A stretch of DNA of 63,479 bases from Collinsella sp. (GCA_019419645.1 DXZN01000001.1:45161-108639), one strand, 5' to 3'; shown: positions 19,599 through 28,510, counted from the first letter of the stretch. Program-made: numbers and translations. The notes: generated by a model not told the origin, from the letters alone.

Positions 19599-20158
19599 GC
19601 AAAGATTCGCTTAGGTCTCAAAGCCATCGAGTCGGCGCGGTGCCATGCGAAAACGCTGGGGACGCCGTTAGCGTTCTCGGCTGCTTGGGTGGGCAGGAGC
19701 GAAAGTGCGTCAGCGGCGTTCATGCAGTATCCGACGGTAAAGTTCCATACTGCGAACTCACAATCGCTTGCCGCAAAGTGAAGCGCGTTCGGCTATCCCT
19801 TTTGTTGGATGAAAAGCCCCGTGTTATTGCAGGGGTGCATACTTGTCTTGCAAGTGCATAGAATCTCGTATAGTGCGAGTAAATAATTGCAGTGTCCGTT
19901 ATGTGTTTAGCAAAGATATAGTTTGCATAATCCAGCCTAATCTCTGCTCTAATTAAATAAAGTCGCACGTAGATGACGTAAACATGTGTGAGCTGGGCTT
20001 CTTTACGCTGAGCGGGTAAAAACGACCGTTCACCGTTAAACTATTTTCAAAATGAATAAAATGAGCGATAAAGAGAATATAAACCTTAATAAACTCGCGT
20101 ATTGCACGGACGCGGGTTATTAATGGGTTGTAGGCCTTTTACAGAAAGGATTCCAGCA
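19599..20158. other. 560-bp region upstream of the first carbamate kinase gene
   Basis: No supported gene. The left half is moderately G+C-rich with a short open stretch but no ribosome binding site. The right half (19860-20110) is AT-rich and must hold the carbamate kinase promoter. An imperfect dyad TGCATACTTG / CAAGTGCA lies near 19838-19860. Confidence 0.4.
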
Positions 20159-21121
20159 ATGTCTAAGCCTCTTGGTAAGCCCGATCGTATTGTCGTCGCC
20201 CTCGGCGGCAACGCCCTCGGCAACAACCCCGTCGAGCAGATCCAGGCCGTGAGCAACACCGCCCACGCTCTCCTTGGTCTTATCGAGCAGGGCAACGAGA
20301 TCATCATCACCCACGGCAACGGCCCGCAGGTCGGCATGATCCAGAACGCCTTCGCCGCTGCCCACGACGCCATCGGCACCCCCGAGATGCCGCTGCCCGA
20401 GTGCGGCGCCATGTCCCAGGGCTACATTGGCTATCACCTGCAGCAGGGCATCGGCCGCGAGATGCACAAGCGCTATAAGCGTTGGCACGCCGCCACCGTC
20501 GTCACCCAGATCGAGTGCGACCCGGACGATCCCGCGTTCAAGAACCCGACCAAGCCGATCGGCCCCTTCTACACCGAGGAGCAGGCCAAGGAGTTCATGG
20601 CCGAGGATCCTTCCAAGGTCTTCGTCGAGGATTCCGGCCGCGGCTGGCGTCGCGTCGTCGCTTCCCCCGACCCCAAGAAGATCGTCGAGGCCGACTCCAT
20701 CCTCAACCTGCTCGACAACGAGTTCATCGTCATCGCCTGCGGTGGCGGCGGCATCCCCGTCGTCCGCGACTACGAGAACAAGGGCTGCTACAAGGGCGTT
20801 CCCGCCGTCATCGACAAGGACCTGGGCGGCGAGCTGCTGGCCGAGGACTGCGACGCCGACGTCCTGTTCCTGCTGACCGCCGTCGAGCACGTCGCCATCA
20901 ACTTCGGCAAGCCCGACCAGGAGGAGCTCGAGGACCTCACCGCCGACGAGGCCGAGCGCCTGGCCGACGAGGGCCAGTTCGGCAAGGGTTCCATGGAGCC
21001 CAAGGTCCGCGCCGCCATCAAGTTCGCCCGCTCCCGCAAGGGCCGCACCTGCATCATCGGCGCCCTGGACAAGGCCGCCGAGACCATGGCCGGTCTCTCC
21101 GGTACCCGCATCCACGAGTAG
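20159..21121 (+). CDS. arcC: carbamate kinase, copy 1
   Basis: 320 residues starting MSKPLGKPDRIVVALGGNALG, with AGAAAGGA upstream of the ATG. The amino acid kinase fold is marked by VVALGGNALGNN at the start, ITHGNGPQVGMIQNA near 57-71, VIACGGGGIPVV near 197-208 and the KVRAAIKFA and GTRIHE tail. It makes ATP from carbamoyl phosphate and ADP, the energy-yielding step of arginine fermentation. Apart from the first 33 nt and one late silent change it appears identical at DNA level to the copy at 27287. It is separated from the other arc genes by the regulator and second deiminase, which run the other way. Confidence 0.96.
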   Translation: MSKPLGKPDRIVVALGGNALGNNPVEQIQAVSNTAHALLGLIEQGNEIIITHGNGPQVGMIQNAFAAAHDAIGTPEMPLPECGAMSQGYIGYHLQQGIGREMHKRYKRWHAATVVTQIECDPDDPAFKNPTKPIGPFYTEEQAKEFMAEDPSKVFVEDSGRGWRRVVASPDPKKIVEADSILNLLDNEFIVIACGGGGIPVVRDYENKGCYKGVPAVIDKDLGGELLAEDCDADVLFLLTAVEHVAINFGKPDQEELEDLTADEAERLADEGQFGKGSMEPKVRAAIKFARSRKGRTCIIGALDKAAETMAGLSGTRIHE

Positions 21122-21187
21122 TCCCTGCTCCATCGCCTCTCCCGTGGGCGCCAGACAAGACGTCCATAAACTAGCCTCTCTTCATGA

Positions 21188-21219
21188 GCCCCGCAGTCCG
21201 CTCCGGCTGCGGGGCTTTT
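21188..21219 (+). terminator. terminator of carbamate kinase copy 1
   Basis: GCCCCGCAG / CTGCGGGGC with a 9-nt loop and CTTTTG after it. Nearly the same hairpin follows copy 2, so the duplicated block includes the terminator. Confidence 0.9.
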
Positions 21220-21265
21220 GCTGTTGAGGGGTGAGCAAATGGAGGGCGGGCAAGATTCAATTTGA

Positions 21266-21916
21266 TTAGACGCTCAGATCGTGAGATGCCTGGAACCAAA
21301 CGATGACTCCTAGAATCCTAATTCGGCGTTTGTCCAGCACAATATCCGGTTCCGATGTGCGATATGAGTGGGATGAGAGCATCACGGTGTTTGTGCCGGT
21401 GCTATAACGCCGTATGACGATTCTTGAATTATCGGCCAAAGCGAGGACGGAGCATCCGTTCCAGGGTTTCAGACTGGGATCCACGAGGAGATGAGATCCA
21501 ATCGGATAGCATTTGGACATGGCGGACGTGTCCATTTGAACAAAGAAGCACCCGCGATGTTTCTTGAATACGGATGAGGGAAGCGCGGTTGTTCCGGTTT
21601 GTTTAAGTCCCGTTCTGCCTCCATTCATCTGGATTTTAAATACATCGCAAAGGGAATCAGTAATAACTTCTCTGGATTCCCCCTTCCGCTCCTCGTGGTC
21701 GAGCCTTGCGGCTAGCCCTGCGGTTTCAGATGTGAGGTCGTCGAGCTGCAGGTTAAATGTCGATACTATCTTGAGCAACGTTGAGCGGCGGATTGCATAA
21801 CGATCCTTTTCCCAGCGACATACCGTTTCTTTGGAGACGCCGACGAGTGTCGCGAGCTCCTCCTGTGTTAGCTGATCGCGCTTGCGAAGCGCCTTTATGT
21901 TTTGACCCGTTCCCAT
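21266..21916 (-). CDS. XRE-family regulator with S24/LexA-like C-terminal domain
   Basis: 216 residues from the ATG at 21916, directly after the stop of the upstream deiminase gene; an earlier in-frame ATG at 21964 would overlap that gene. The N-terminus is a helix-turn-helix: LTQEELATLVGVSKETVCRWEKD near residues 15-38. The C-terminal half shows the S24 pattern DTSAMSKCYPIGSHLLVDPS, with a Ser in the nucleophile position, but where a catalytic Lys is expected the sequence reads RIVIRRY, so self-cleavage may be lost. Being coupled to arcA and opposite the arc operon, it is the best candidate regulator of arginine catabolism; this is inference. Confidence 0.82.
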   Translation of the reverse strand: MGTGQNIKALRKRDQLTQEELATLVGVSKETVCRWEKDRYAIRRSTLLKIVSTFNLQLDDLTSETAGLAARLDHEERKGESREVITDSLCDVFKIQMNGGRTGLKQTGTTALPSSVFKKHRGCFFVQMDTSAMSKCYPIGSHLLVDPSLKPWNGCSVLALADNSRIVIRRYSTGTNTVMLSSHSYRTSEPDIVLDKRRIRILGVIVWFQASHDLSV

Positions 21917-21917
21917 G

Positions 21918-23168
21918 TTATGAAGTGCGGACGAGGGGAAGGCAGAGGCAGTTGGGACCGCCAAAGCCGTTTGTCAGCTCGAAGATAGAGATGGGGACAA
22001 GTTCAATACCTGCCTGCTCCAGTGCTTTGTTGGTTTCGGCGTTTTCTTCGTATACGCAGACCTTGCCGGGCTCCAAACAAAGGGTGCTTGTGGCATTGTT
22101 GGACCTTTCGACCTCTGCTGCACCGGGATTTGAGCCACCGCAAAGGATAAATTGCAACGAACTTGAACCTAGGGCTAATCGCAACGCTTCTTTCAGTCCG
22201 CCTTCGACATGGCGTGCCCGGGTTGTCCCTTCCAATCTGCCCCGTGTGATGCGGTAGACCCGCGCTTGGTCGAGAAGTTCACGGGCAACGAGGAATGTCT
22301 CGTAGCCAACGCGAGTGAAATATGTGTCGAGATGAATGCAGAGGTCATCGTAGGGGACCTGAATGGCCCATACGGACTCAATAGTCGAGTTCTCATCCCA
22401 GAGCAAGTTATTTGCCAGGGTGTCTATCGCCGCCGGCTCGGTTCGCTGGGAGATTCCAACGGCTATGTTTTCGCTGTTGAGGTTGTGCAGGTCGCCGCCT
22501 TCAATGTGGAAAGTCGATTCATGCTTGAAGAACTGGGGAGTCTCGCGGAAATCCGGGTGATAGGTAAAAATCGTTTTATAGGCGATAACCTCACGGTTGC
22601 GCTCTGGCCAGTACATATGGTTGAGCGTGACGCCTTCGCCGATGACGCTCGCCGGATCGCGAGTGAACCACATGGTGTTAAGGGGGCTTACGAGAAGGTC
22701 GTCAGGCGAGTATGCATCGCCCGTCAGTTTTGCGAGGCTGAATACTTCCTTATCCGTATCGAAGACCTGGGAGTAGCGGATGCCATTGACCGCTGCTTGA
22801 GCCAGGGCACGGGAGCCTTCGATGCGCTCGAGATACACGCGAATGGCAGATTCGAGCTCAATGCCCCGCGCGCCGCATTCTGAAATGTAGCTATCGATAA
22901 AAGAGTGACGCGCCTGCCCTGTCGCATCAAGGGCTTCGGTAAGAAGGTTTTCGAGATAGAGAATCTCTACTCCTTCGTGCTCGAGCATTGCCGAGTAAGC
23001 ATGATGCTCCCTAAGAGCCTTTTCAAGATCAAAAGAGTTGCTAGAAGGGCGCAGCGTAAAGACTTGATTGAACTGGCCGTCGGGGTAGTTGCACGTTTCG
23101 GGGCCGGGACAGTGCAGGAGGACCCTTTTTAGCTTTCCTATTTCGTTTTGAACATGCAGTGCGGACAT
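21918..23168 (-). CDS. divergent arginine deiminase paralogue
   Basis: 416 residues from MSALHVQNEIGKLKRV at 23168, with GAGG upstream. It carries the deiminase landmarks: WFTRDPASVIGEG, HIEGGDLHNLN, CIHLDTYFTRV and a C-terminal GGPNCLCLPLV that supplies the nucleophilic Cys. In the canonical enzyme at 24925 the last motif reads GGPRCMTMP, so the residue before the Cys is Asn instead of Arg here and several flanking residues differ. It should hydrolyse arginine to citrulline and ammonia, but changed specificity (other guanidino compounds) is possible. It is divergently transcribed from the YfcC-type carrier, with a repeated operator-like motif between. Confidence 0.88.
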   Translation of the reverse strand: MSALHVQNEIGKLKRVLLHCPGPETCNYPDGQFNQVFTLRPSSNSFDLEKALREHHAYSAMLEHEGVEILYLENLLTEALDATGQARHSFIDSYISECGARGIELESAIRVYLERIEGSRALAQAAVNGIRYSQVFDTDKEVFSLAKLTGDAYSPDDLLVSPLNTMWFTRDPASVIGEGVTLNHMYWPERNREVIAYKTIFTYHPDFRETPQFFKHESTFHIEGGDLHNLNSENIAVGISQRTEPAAIDTLANNLLWDENSTIESVWAIQVPYDDLCIHLDTYFTRVGYETFLVARELLDQARVYRITRGRLEGTTRARHVEGGLKEALRLALGSSSLQFILCGGSNPGAAEVERSNNATSTLCLEPGKVCVYEENAETNKALEQAGIELVPISIFELTNGFGGPNCLCLPLVRTS

Positions 23169-23277
23169 ATGACCTCGCTTTGGCGGTGAGTATTTATTGG
23201 TTCCATAGTGGCACATTACGAGATTGTTTCAATTTACATCATATCTGTCACAGGAGAATGGCACGAGCCGAGCTGCT

Positions 23278-23327
23278 AATTGACGAATTACATCAATTAG
23301 CAAAGTAAATTGACGAATTACATCAAT
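23278..23327. promoter_or_regulatory. two 20-bp direct repeats between arcA paralogue and carrier
   Basis: AATTGACGAATTACATCAAT occurs at 23278-23297 and again at 23308-23327, exactly 30 bp (three helical turns) apart. Each copy has ATTGA / TCAAT ends, a dyad. A related AATTTACATCAT lies at 23231. These are probable operator sites in the divergent promoter region, perhaps for the XRE/S24 regulator or ArgR. Confidence 0.75.
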
Positions 23328-23445
23328 CTAAAGGCCGTTTACGGGTCGATGCGCTTCGTTGGCGGGCGAAGAGACGGAAGGGTGTTTTGCGCGATGACAC
23401 AATGGCTTTGCCGGCAACGAAAAACCCCTGAATTAAGGAGGAGAG

Positions 23446-24882
23446 ATGGCAGAGACAGAAAAGAAGCGCACTCTTCGAGTCCCGCACGTGTACACCATCA
23501 CTCTCGTCTTGATGGCCGTATTTGCCGTTCTGACCTGGGTCGTGCCTTCGGGTTCGTTTGAGCGCCAGGAGGTTAACGGTCGCGAGGTAACGGTCTCGGG
23601 CACCTATGAGCCTGTCGATAAGGTCTATACGGACGAGGACGGCAACGAGGTCGATCTTCGCCAAGGCATCTTCGAAGTACTTGAGGCCCCTGCGATCGGC
23701 ATCCAGCAAGCGGTCGAGGTCGTTGCATTCATTATGATCGTGGGAGGTTCCTTCCAGGTCATCACGGCGACCGGAGCCATCACGAGCGGCGTCGCCCGAG
23801 TGGTGAAGAAGTTCAAGAGCAAGGACGTCCTCATCATTCCGATCCTAATGGTGCTTTTTGCCTTGGGCGGCAGCACCTTTGGTATGGCAGAGGAGACGCT
23901 TCCGTTCTTTGCGATTCTTATGCCGATCATGATGGCCATGGGCTTCGACTCAATTACAGCGTTCATGACGGTGTTTGTGGGTGCCCGTATCGGATACATC
24001 GCATCTACCGTAAACCCGTTCAACGTCCTGATTTCCCAGGGCATCCTCGGTATCCAGGGCAACCCCCAGCTTTGGTTGCGTACTATCGCCCTTGTCGTGC
24101 TCACTGCAGTTGCCATCGCATGGGTTGTGATGTATGCCCTCAAGGTTAAGAAGAATCCCGAGGCATCCCCAGCTTTCCACGATGATATCGAGAAGCGCAA
24201 AGAGTTTGGTGCGGACGAGAATCTCCTCGATAGCGAGTTCACCGCTAGGCAAAAAGCCGTCATGGTTTTTTTCGTGCTTGGACTTGGCGCTATCATTTGG
24301 GGTCTGGTAACCCAGGGCTGGTACATGAACGAGATCTCTGCGATTTTCTTGGCCATGGCCCTTCTTTCGGGTGTTGTTTCCGGGATGAATGAGAAGGAGA
24401 TCGCTGGCGAGTTCGTTAAGGGAATTGCAGACTTCGCGTTCTCTGCCATCGTTGTTGGCCTCGCCCGCGGAATCCTCGTAATCGCCAATGACGGCCTCAT
24501 CATCGATACGATTCTCAACACGCTCGCCACGGCTCTCTCTGGAGTTCCGGCAGTTATCTTTACGAGCATTCTCTACGTCGTGGATAACCTTCTGTCGATC
24601 CTCGTTCCGAGCTCCTCGGGCATCGCTGCTCTTACGATTCCCATTTTCGGCCCGCTTGTTGAGCTGATGGGCTTAAACCCCGAGGCTGCAGTTACCGGCC
24701 TTTCCATGGGCAGTGCTGCCATGTCTCTCATTTCGCCGACAAGCGCGATGCTCGTTGCCGGTCTTGGCGTCTGTAAGATTCCGCTTGGCCAGTGGTGGAA
24801 GGTCGCTTGGAAATTCTTCCTGGTCGTAAGCGTTATCTGCATGGCATTCACTGCGGTTTCGGGTCTTATCCCCCTGCCGTAA
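23446..24882 (+). CDS. YfcC-family basic amino acid carrier (probable arginine/ornithine exchanger)
   Basis: 478 residues, strongly hydrophobic, with about 12 membrane segments. It begins KKRTLRVPHVYTITLVLM and continues WVVPSGSF, the typical start of YfcC/DcuC-like carriers, and ends with SLISPTSAMLVAGLGVCKIPLGQW and a final helix. The ribosome binding site AAGGAGGAG lies 5 nt upstream. In many anaerobes members of this family sit in arginine deiminase operons and swap arginine for ornithine. Here it heads carrier, deiminase, carbamoyltransferase and carbamate kinase genes in order, which strongly supports that job. Substrate is inferred from context. Confidence 0.9.
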   Translation: MAETEKKRTLRVPHVYTITLVLMAVFAVLTWVVPSGSFERQEVNGREVTVSGTYEPVDKVYTDEDGNEVDLRQGIFEVLEAPAIGIQQAVEVVAFIMIVGGSFQVITATGAITSGVARVVKKFKSKDVLIIPILMVLFALGGSTFGMAEETLPFFAILMPIMMAMGFDSITAFMTVFVGARIGYIASTVNPFNVLISQGILGIQGNPQLWLRTIALVVLTAVAIAWVVMYALKVKKNPEASPAFHDDIEKRKEFGADENLLDSEFTARQKAVMVFFVLGLGAIIWGLVTQGWYMNEISAIFLAMALLSGVVSGMNEKEIAGEFVKGIADFAFSAIVVGLARGILVIANDGLIIDTILNTLATALSGVPAVIFTSILYVVDNLLSILVPSSSGIAALTIPIFGPLVELMGLNPEAAVTGLSMGSAAMSLISPTSAMLVAGLGVCKIPLGQWWKVAWKFFLVVSVICMAFTAVSGLIPLP

Positions 24883-24924
24883 ATGCAAAACCCCACATAC
24901 AAGTTGTGAGAAAGAAGGATAGAG

Positions 24925-26169
24925 ATGAACAAAGGACTGAACGTTCATAGCGAGATTGGCGCCCTCAAGAAGGTGTGCGTCCATCGCCCCGGTATGGATC
25001 TTGTAAACATGAAGGCGGAGGATTTCGACCGCGTTTGGATTCACGACGCGTTCTATCTGGACTATGCCCAGAAAGAGCACGATCAGTTTACCGACCTTCT
25101 TCGCGGCGCTGGCGCCGAGGTCGTCTATATGGAAGAGCTGCTCGCTGAGACGTTTGACAAAGTCGAGGGCACTCGCGCAGAGTTCATGACGAAGTTCATG
25201 GGTGAGTCCGGCATCTCCAACGCGGCCCTTCGCCAGGCCGTTGTCGAGAAGCTTGATTCGATTAAGGACAACAAGGAGTTTGTCCTTGCTGCCATGGGCG
25301 GCCTCTACGTTCGCGACCTCGAGATCCCCAAGGTTGGCGGTTCTCTTGCCAGTATGGACGGCGAGGAGTTGAAGGCTGACGATATGGTGCTGTTCCCCAT
25401 GCCGGCCTCGTATTTCTCCCGTGACCCTCTGGCTGTCGTGGGCAAGGGCGCTACCATGAACCGCATGTACTGGAATCAGCGCAATCGCGAGGTAATCTTC
25501 TACGAAACGGTGCTCCGCAACCATCCCGATTACGCCGGTAGCCCCATTTGGTATGACCACAACAGCGAGTGGCATATCGAGGGCGGCGATATCCTCAACA
25601 TCAACGCCAAGACGCTCGCCATCGGTATTTCCGAGCGCACCCAGACTGCGGCCATCGATGAGCTCGCCAAGAATATGTTCTGGGGTTCCGATGAGGCCGA
25701 GATCGAGAACATCTATGCCATCAAGATCCCGCACGGCTACGCCTACATGCACCTCGACACCGTCTGCACGCAGGTCGATCGCGATAAGTTCACGGTCTAT
25801 CCTGGCATCTACCAGACGCTTCGTGCCTACCGCCTGACCAAGGGCGATTCGGAGGGGGAGGTGCATATCGAGGAGCTCGAGGGCACCCTGCAGCATATTC
25901 TCGAGCTTGCGACGGGTATGGACCACATCACCATGATTGAGTGCGGTGGTGGCGATCCGATCGAGGCTTCCCGTGAGCAGTGGAACGATGGTTCCAACAC
26001 TCTTGCGGTCGCACCGGGCAAGGTCTGCGTGTATGAGCGCAACGTTGTCACCAACGATGCTCTTTACAAGGCCGGCGTCGAGCTGCTCGTCGCCCCCTCC
26101 GAGGAGCTTTCTCGCGGTCGCGGCGGCCCGCGCTGCATGACCATGCCGTTCTGGCGTGAGGAAATCTAG
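24925..26169 (+). CDS. arcA: arginine deiminase
   Basis: 414 residues, standard length, starting MNKGLNVHSEIGALKKVCVHRPG after GAAAGAAGGA. Motifs visible: YFSRDPLAVVGKG near 162-174, WHIEGGDILNI near 215, YMHLDTVCTQ near 273 and the nucleophile Cys near residue 404 in GGPRCMTMPF. It converts arginine to citrulline and ammonia, entering the ATP-yielding pathway completed by the next two genes. It is 42 bp after the carrier gene and 86 bp before the carbamoyltransferase gene, separated from the latter by a G+C-rich hairpin. The highly biased codons point to strong expression. Confidence 0.97.
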   Translation: MNKGLNVHSEIGALKKVCVHRPGMDLVNMKAEDFDRVWIHDAFYLDYAQKEHDQFTDLLRGAGAEVVYMEELLAETFDKVEGTRAEFMTKFMGESGISNAALRQAVVEKLDSIKDNKEFVLAAMGGLYVRDLEIPKVGGSLASMDGEELKADDMVLFPMPASYFSRDPLAVVGKGATMNRMYWNQRNREVIFYETVLRNHPDYAGSPIWYDHNSEWHIEGGDILNINAKTLAIGISERTQTAAIDELAKNMFWGSDEAEIENIYAIKIPHGYAYMHLDTVCTQVDRDKFTVYPGIYQTLRAYRLTKGDSEGEVHIEELEGTLQHILELATGMDHITMIECGGGDPIEASREQWNDGSNTLAVAPGKVCVYERNVVTNDALYKAGVELLVAPSEELSRGRGGPRCMTMPFWREEI

Positions 26170-26186
26170 TCAGCGTTAGCGTATCT

Positions 26187-26214
26187 GGGCGGCGCGTGTG
26201 CGTCTGCGCCGCCC
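26187..26214 (+). terminator. intercistronic hairpin between arcA and arcB
   Basis: GGGCGGCGC / GCGCCGCCC, a perfect 9-bp stem with a 10-nt loop, no U-tract. More likely an mRNA-stabilising or partial-termination hairpin inside the operon than a full stop. Confidence 0.5.
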
Positions 26215-26255
26215 ATCCCTCCTTGTGTGTTCCAACAACCGAAAGGACTCAAATC

Positions 26256-27263
26256 ATGGCTCTTAATCTTTCTGGTCGAAGCGTTCTTACCCTGCTTGAC
26301 TTTACGTCCGAGGAAATCGAGTACATGCTCGACCTCTCAAAGAACTTCAAGGATATGAAGCGCGCCGGTTATCCGCACCGCTTTCTCGAGGGCAAGAACA
26401 TTGTCCTGCTGTTTGAGAAGACCTCAACGCGCACGCGCTGTGCCTTCGAGGTCGGCGGTATGGACCTGGGTATGGGTGTGACCTACCTCGACCCCGGCTC
26501 GTCGCAGATGGGCAAGAAAGAGTCCATCGAGGATACCGCCCGCGTGCTCGGTCGCATGTATGACGGCATCGAGTATCGCGGCTCCGATCAGTCTATCGTC
26601 GAGGAGCTTGCCGCCAAGGCTGGCGTTCCCGTCTGGAACGGTCTGACCAACGAGTACCATCCCACCCAGGCCCTTGCCGACATTCTTACCATGCGTGAGG
26701 AGTTTGGCGACACGCGCGGCATGAAGCTCACCTATATGGGCAAGGAGCAGGGCAACGTCAGCGACTCCCTGATGGTTATCTGCGCCAAGCTCGGCATTAA
26801 CTTCTGCTCCTGCGGACCCAAGGGCGATGTCGAGGGCGCCACGCACTTCGATCCCGAGCTTCTTGAGCGCTGCCAGGAGATCGCCGCTCAGAATGGCTGC
26901 ACGATCCAGCTCACTGAGGATATCGACGAGGGCGTCAAGGATGCAGACGTGATCTATACGGACGTTTGGGTCGGTATGGGCCAGGCTGAGGAGCTGTGGA
27001 AGAGCCGAATCGATCTTCTCTCTCCCTATCGAGTAACGCCCGAGGTCATGGCCAAGGCAAACCCCGGCGCCATCTTTATGCACTGCCTGCCGAGCTTCCA
27101 CGATACGCAGACCACCATCGGCGCCGAGATTGCCGAGAAGTTCGGCGTGACCGAGATGGAGGTTTCCGACGAGGTCTTTGAGAGCGCGCAGTCTCGTGTG
27201 TTCCAGGAGGCCGAGAACCGCATGCATACCATTAAGGCCATGATGTACGCGACGCTTCGCTAG
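26256..27263 (+). CDS. arcB: ornithine carbamoyltransferase (catabolic)
   Basis: 335 residues from MALNLSGRSVLTLLDFTSEE; the ATG follows GAAAGGA, and a longer frame from 26196 lacks a ribosome binding site. The carbamoyl phosphate loop FEKTSTRTRCAFEV is near 53-66, the DILTMRE segment near 140, and the ornithine-site motif HCLPSFHD near 275. In this context it runs backwards, splitting citrulline into ornithine and carbamoyl phosphate. It lies between arcA and carbamate kinase and 23 bp before the latter, so all are one operon. Sequence alone cannot separate catabolic from biosynthetic enzymes; the assignment comes from neighbours. Confidence 0.95.
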   Translation: MALNLSGRSVLTLLDFTSEEIEYMLDLSKNFKDMKRAGYPHRFLEGKNIVLLFEKTSTRTRCAFEVGGMDLGMGVTYLDPGSSQMGKKESIEDTARVLGRMYDGIEYRGSDQSIVEELAAKAGVPVWNGLTNEYHPTQALADILTMREEFGDTRGMKLTYMGKEQGNVSDSLMVICAKLGINFCSCGPKGDVEGATHFDPELLERCQEIAAQNGCTIQLTEDIDEGVKDADVIYTDVWVGMGQAEELWKSRIDLLSPYRVTPEVMAKANPGAIFMHCLPSFHDTQTTIGAEIAEKFGVTEMEVSDEVFESAQSRVFQEAENRMHTIKAMMYATLR

Positions 27264-27286
27264 TAGCTGGGAAGTGAACGAATACT

Positions 27287-28249
27287 ATGAGTAAACCGTA
27301 CGGTAAGCCCGACCGCATCGTCGTCGCCCTCGGCGGCAACGCCCTCGGCAACAACCCCGTCGAGCAGATCCAGGCCGTGAGCAACACCGCCCACGCTCTC
27401 CTTGGTCTTATCGAGCAGGGCAACGAGATCATCATCACCCACGGCAACGGCCCGCAGGTCGGCATGATCCAGAACGCCTTCGCCGCTGCCCACGACGCCA
27501 TCGGCACCCCCGAGATGCCGCTGCCCGAGTGCGGCGCCATGTCCCAGGGCTACATTGGCTATCACCTGCAGCAGGGCATCGGCCGCGAGATGCACAAGCG
27601 CTATAAGCGTTGGCACGCCGCCACCGTCGTCACCCAGATCGAGTGCGACCCGGACGATCCCGCGTTCAAGAACCCGACCAAGCCGATCGGCCCCTTCTAC
27701 ACCGAGGAGCAGGCCAAGGAGTTCATGGCCGAGGATCCTTCCAAGGTCTTCGTCGAGGATTCCGGCCGCGGCTGGCGTCGCGTCGTCGCTTCCCCCGACC
27801 CCAAGAAGATCGTCGAGGCCGACTCCATCCTCAACCTGCTCGACAACGAGTTCATCGTCATCGCCTGCGGTGGCGGCGGCATCCCCGTCGTCCGCGACTA
27901 CGAGAACAAGGGCTGCTACAAGGGCGTTCCCGCCGTCATCGACAAGGACCTGGGCGGCGAGCTGCTGGCCGAGGACTGCGACGCCGACGTCCTGTTCCTG
28001 CTGACCGCCGTCGAGCACGTCGCCATCAACTTCGGCAAGCCCGACCAGGAGGAGCTCGAGGACCTCACCGCCGACGAGGCCGAGCGCCTGGCCGACGAGG
28101 GCCAGTTCGGCAAGGGTTCCATGGAGCCCAAGGTCCGCGCCGCCATCAAGTTCGCCCGCTCCCGCAAGGGCCGCACCTGCATCATCGGCGCCCTGGACAA
28201 GGCCGCCGAGACCATGGCCGGCCTCTCCGGTACCCGCATCCACGAGTAG
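27287..28249 (+). CDS. arcC: carbamate kinase, copy 2
   Basis: 320 residues starting MSKPYGKPDRIVVALGGN. Same motifs as copy 1 (GGNALGNN, ITHGNGPQVG, CGGGGIPVV). It closes the arginine operon and turns carbamoyl phosphate into ATP. The first 33 nt use different codons from copy 1, then about 930 nt appear identical except for one silent change near the end (GGC for GGT before CTCTCCGG). That pattern, identical coding core but diverged edges, suggests recent gene conversion rather than simple duplication. The downstream 100 bp are also similar but clearly diverged. Confidence 0.96.
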   Translation: MSKPYGKPDRIVVALGGNALGNNPVEQIQAVSNTAHALLGLIEQGNEIIITHGNGPQVGMIQNAFAAAHDAIGTPEMPLPECGAMSQGYIGYHLQQGIGREMHKRYKRWHAATVVTQIECDPDDPAFKNPTKPIGPFYTEEQAKEFMAEDPSKVFVEDSGRGWRRVVASPDPKKIVEADSILNLLDNEFIVIACGGGGIPVVRDYENKGCYKGVPAVIDKDLGGELLAEDCDADVLFLLTAVEHVAINFGKPDQEELEDLTADEAERLADEGQFGKGSMEPKVRAAIKFARSRKGRTCIIGALDKAAETMAGLSGTRIHE

Positions 28250-28315
28250 TCCCTGCTCCGTTGCCTCTCTCGTGGGCGCCAGGCAAAGCGCCCACAAACT
28301 AGCCTCTCTTCACGA

Positions 28316-28347
28316 GCCCCGCAGTCCGCTCCGACTGCGGGGCTTTT
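28316..28347 (+). terminator. terminator of the arginine operon
   Basis: GCCCCGCAG / CTGCGGGGC with TTTTGC after it, the same hairpin as after carbamate kinase copy 1. Confidence 0.9.
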
Positions 28348-28356
28348 GCTATTCAC

Positions 28357-28510
28357 CTAGTCATTGGGGACAAACCCGGCACTTGGGGACGGTCCTTTCC
28401 TGCCGGCAGCTTGGGACAGTCCTTAATAGTCATTGGGGACGTTCTTAAACGACTAGTCAAACAAGAACGTCCCCAACGACTACTCATTTAAGTCTGTCCC
28501 CAATGACTGC
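28357..28510. mobile_element. composite GGGGAC repeat with terminal inverted repeats
   Basis: Ends AGTCATTGGGGACA (28359-28372) and TGTCCCCAATGACT (28495-28508) are perfect inverted repeats; with flanking bases the match reaches CTAG on one side. Inside are CCCGGCACTTGGGGAC, CCTGCCGGCAGCTTGGGAC and an inner hairpin GGGGACGTTCTT / AAGAACGTCCCC. The left and right modules recur at 34271-34624 with a different middle. No coding capacity. It resembles a REP/MITE-like non-autonomous element. Confidence 0.75.

Noticed and set aside
19568..19861. 97-residue frame downstream of the 34-bp repeats
   Set aside because: No ribosome binding site, no motif, and it starts inside the repeat array.
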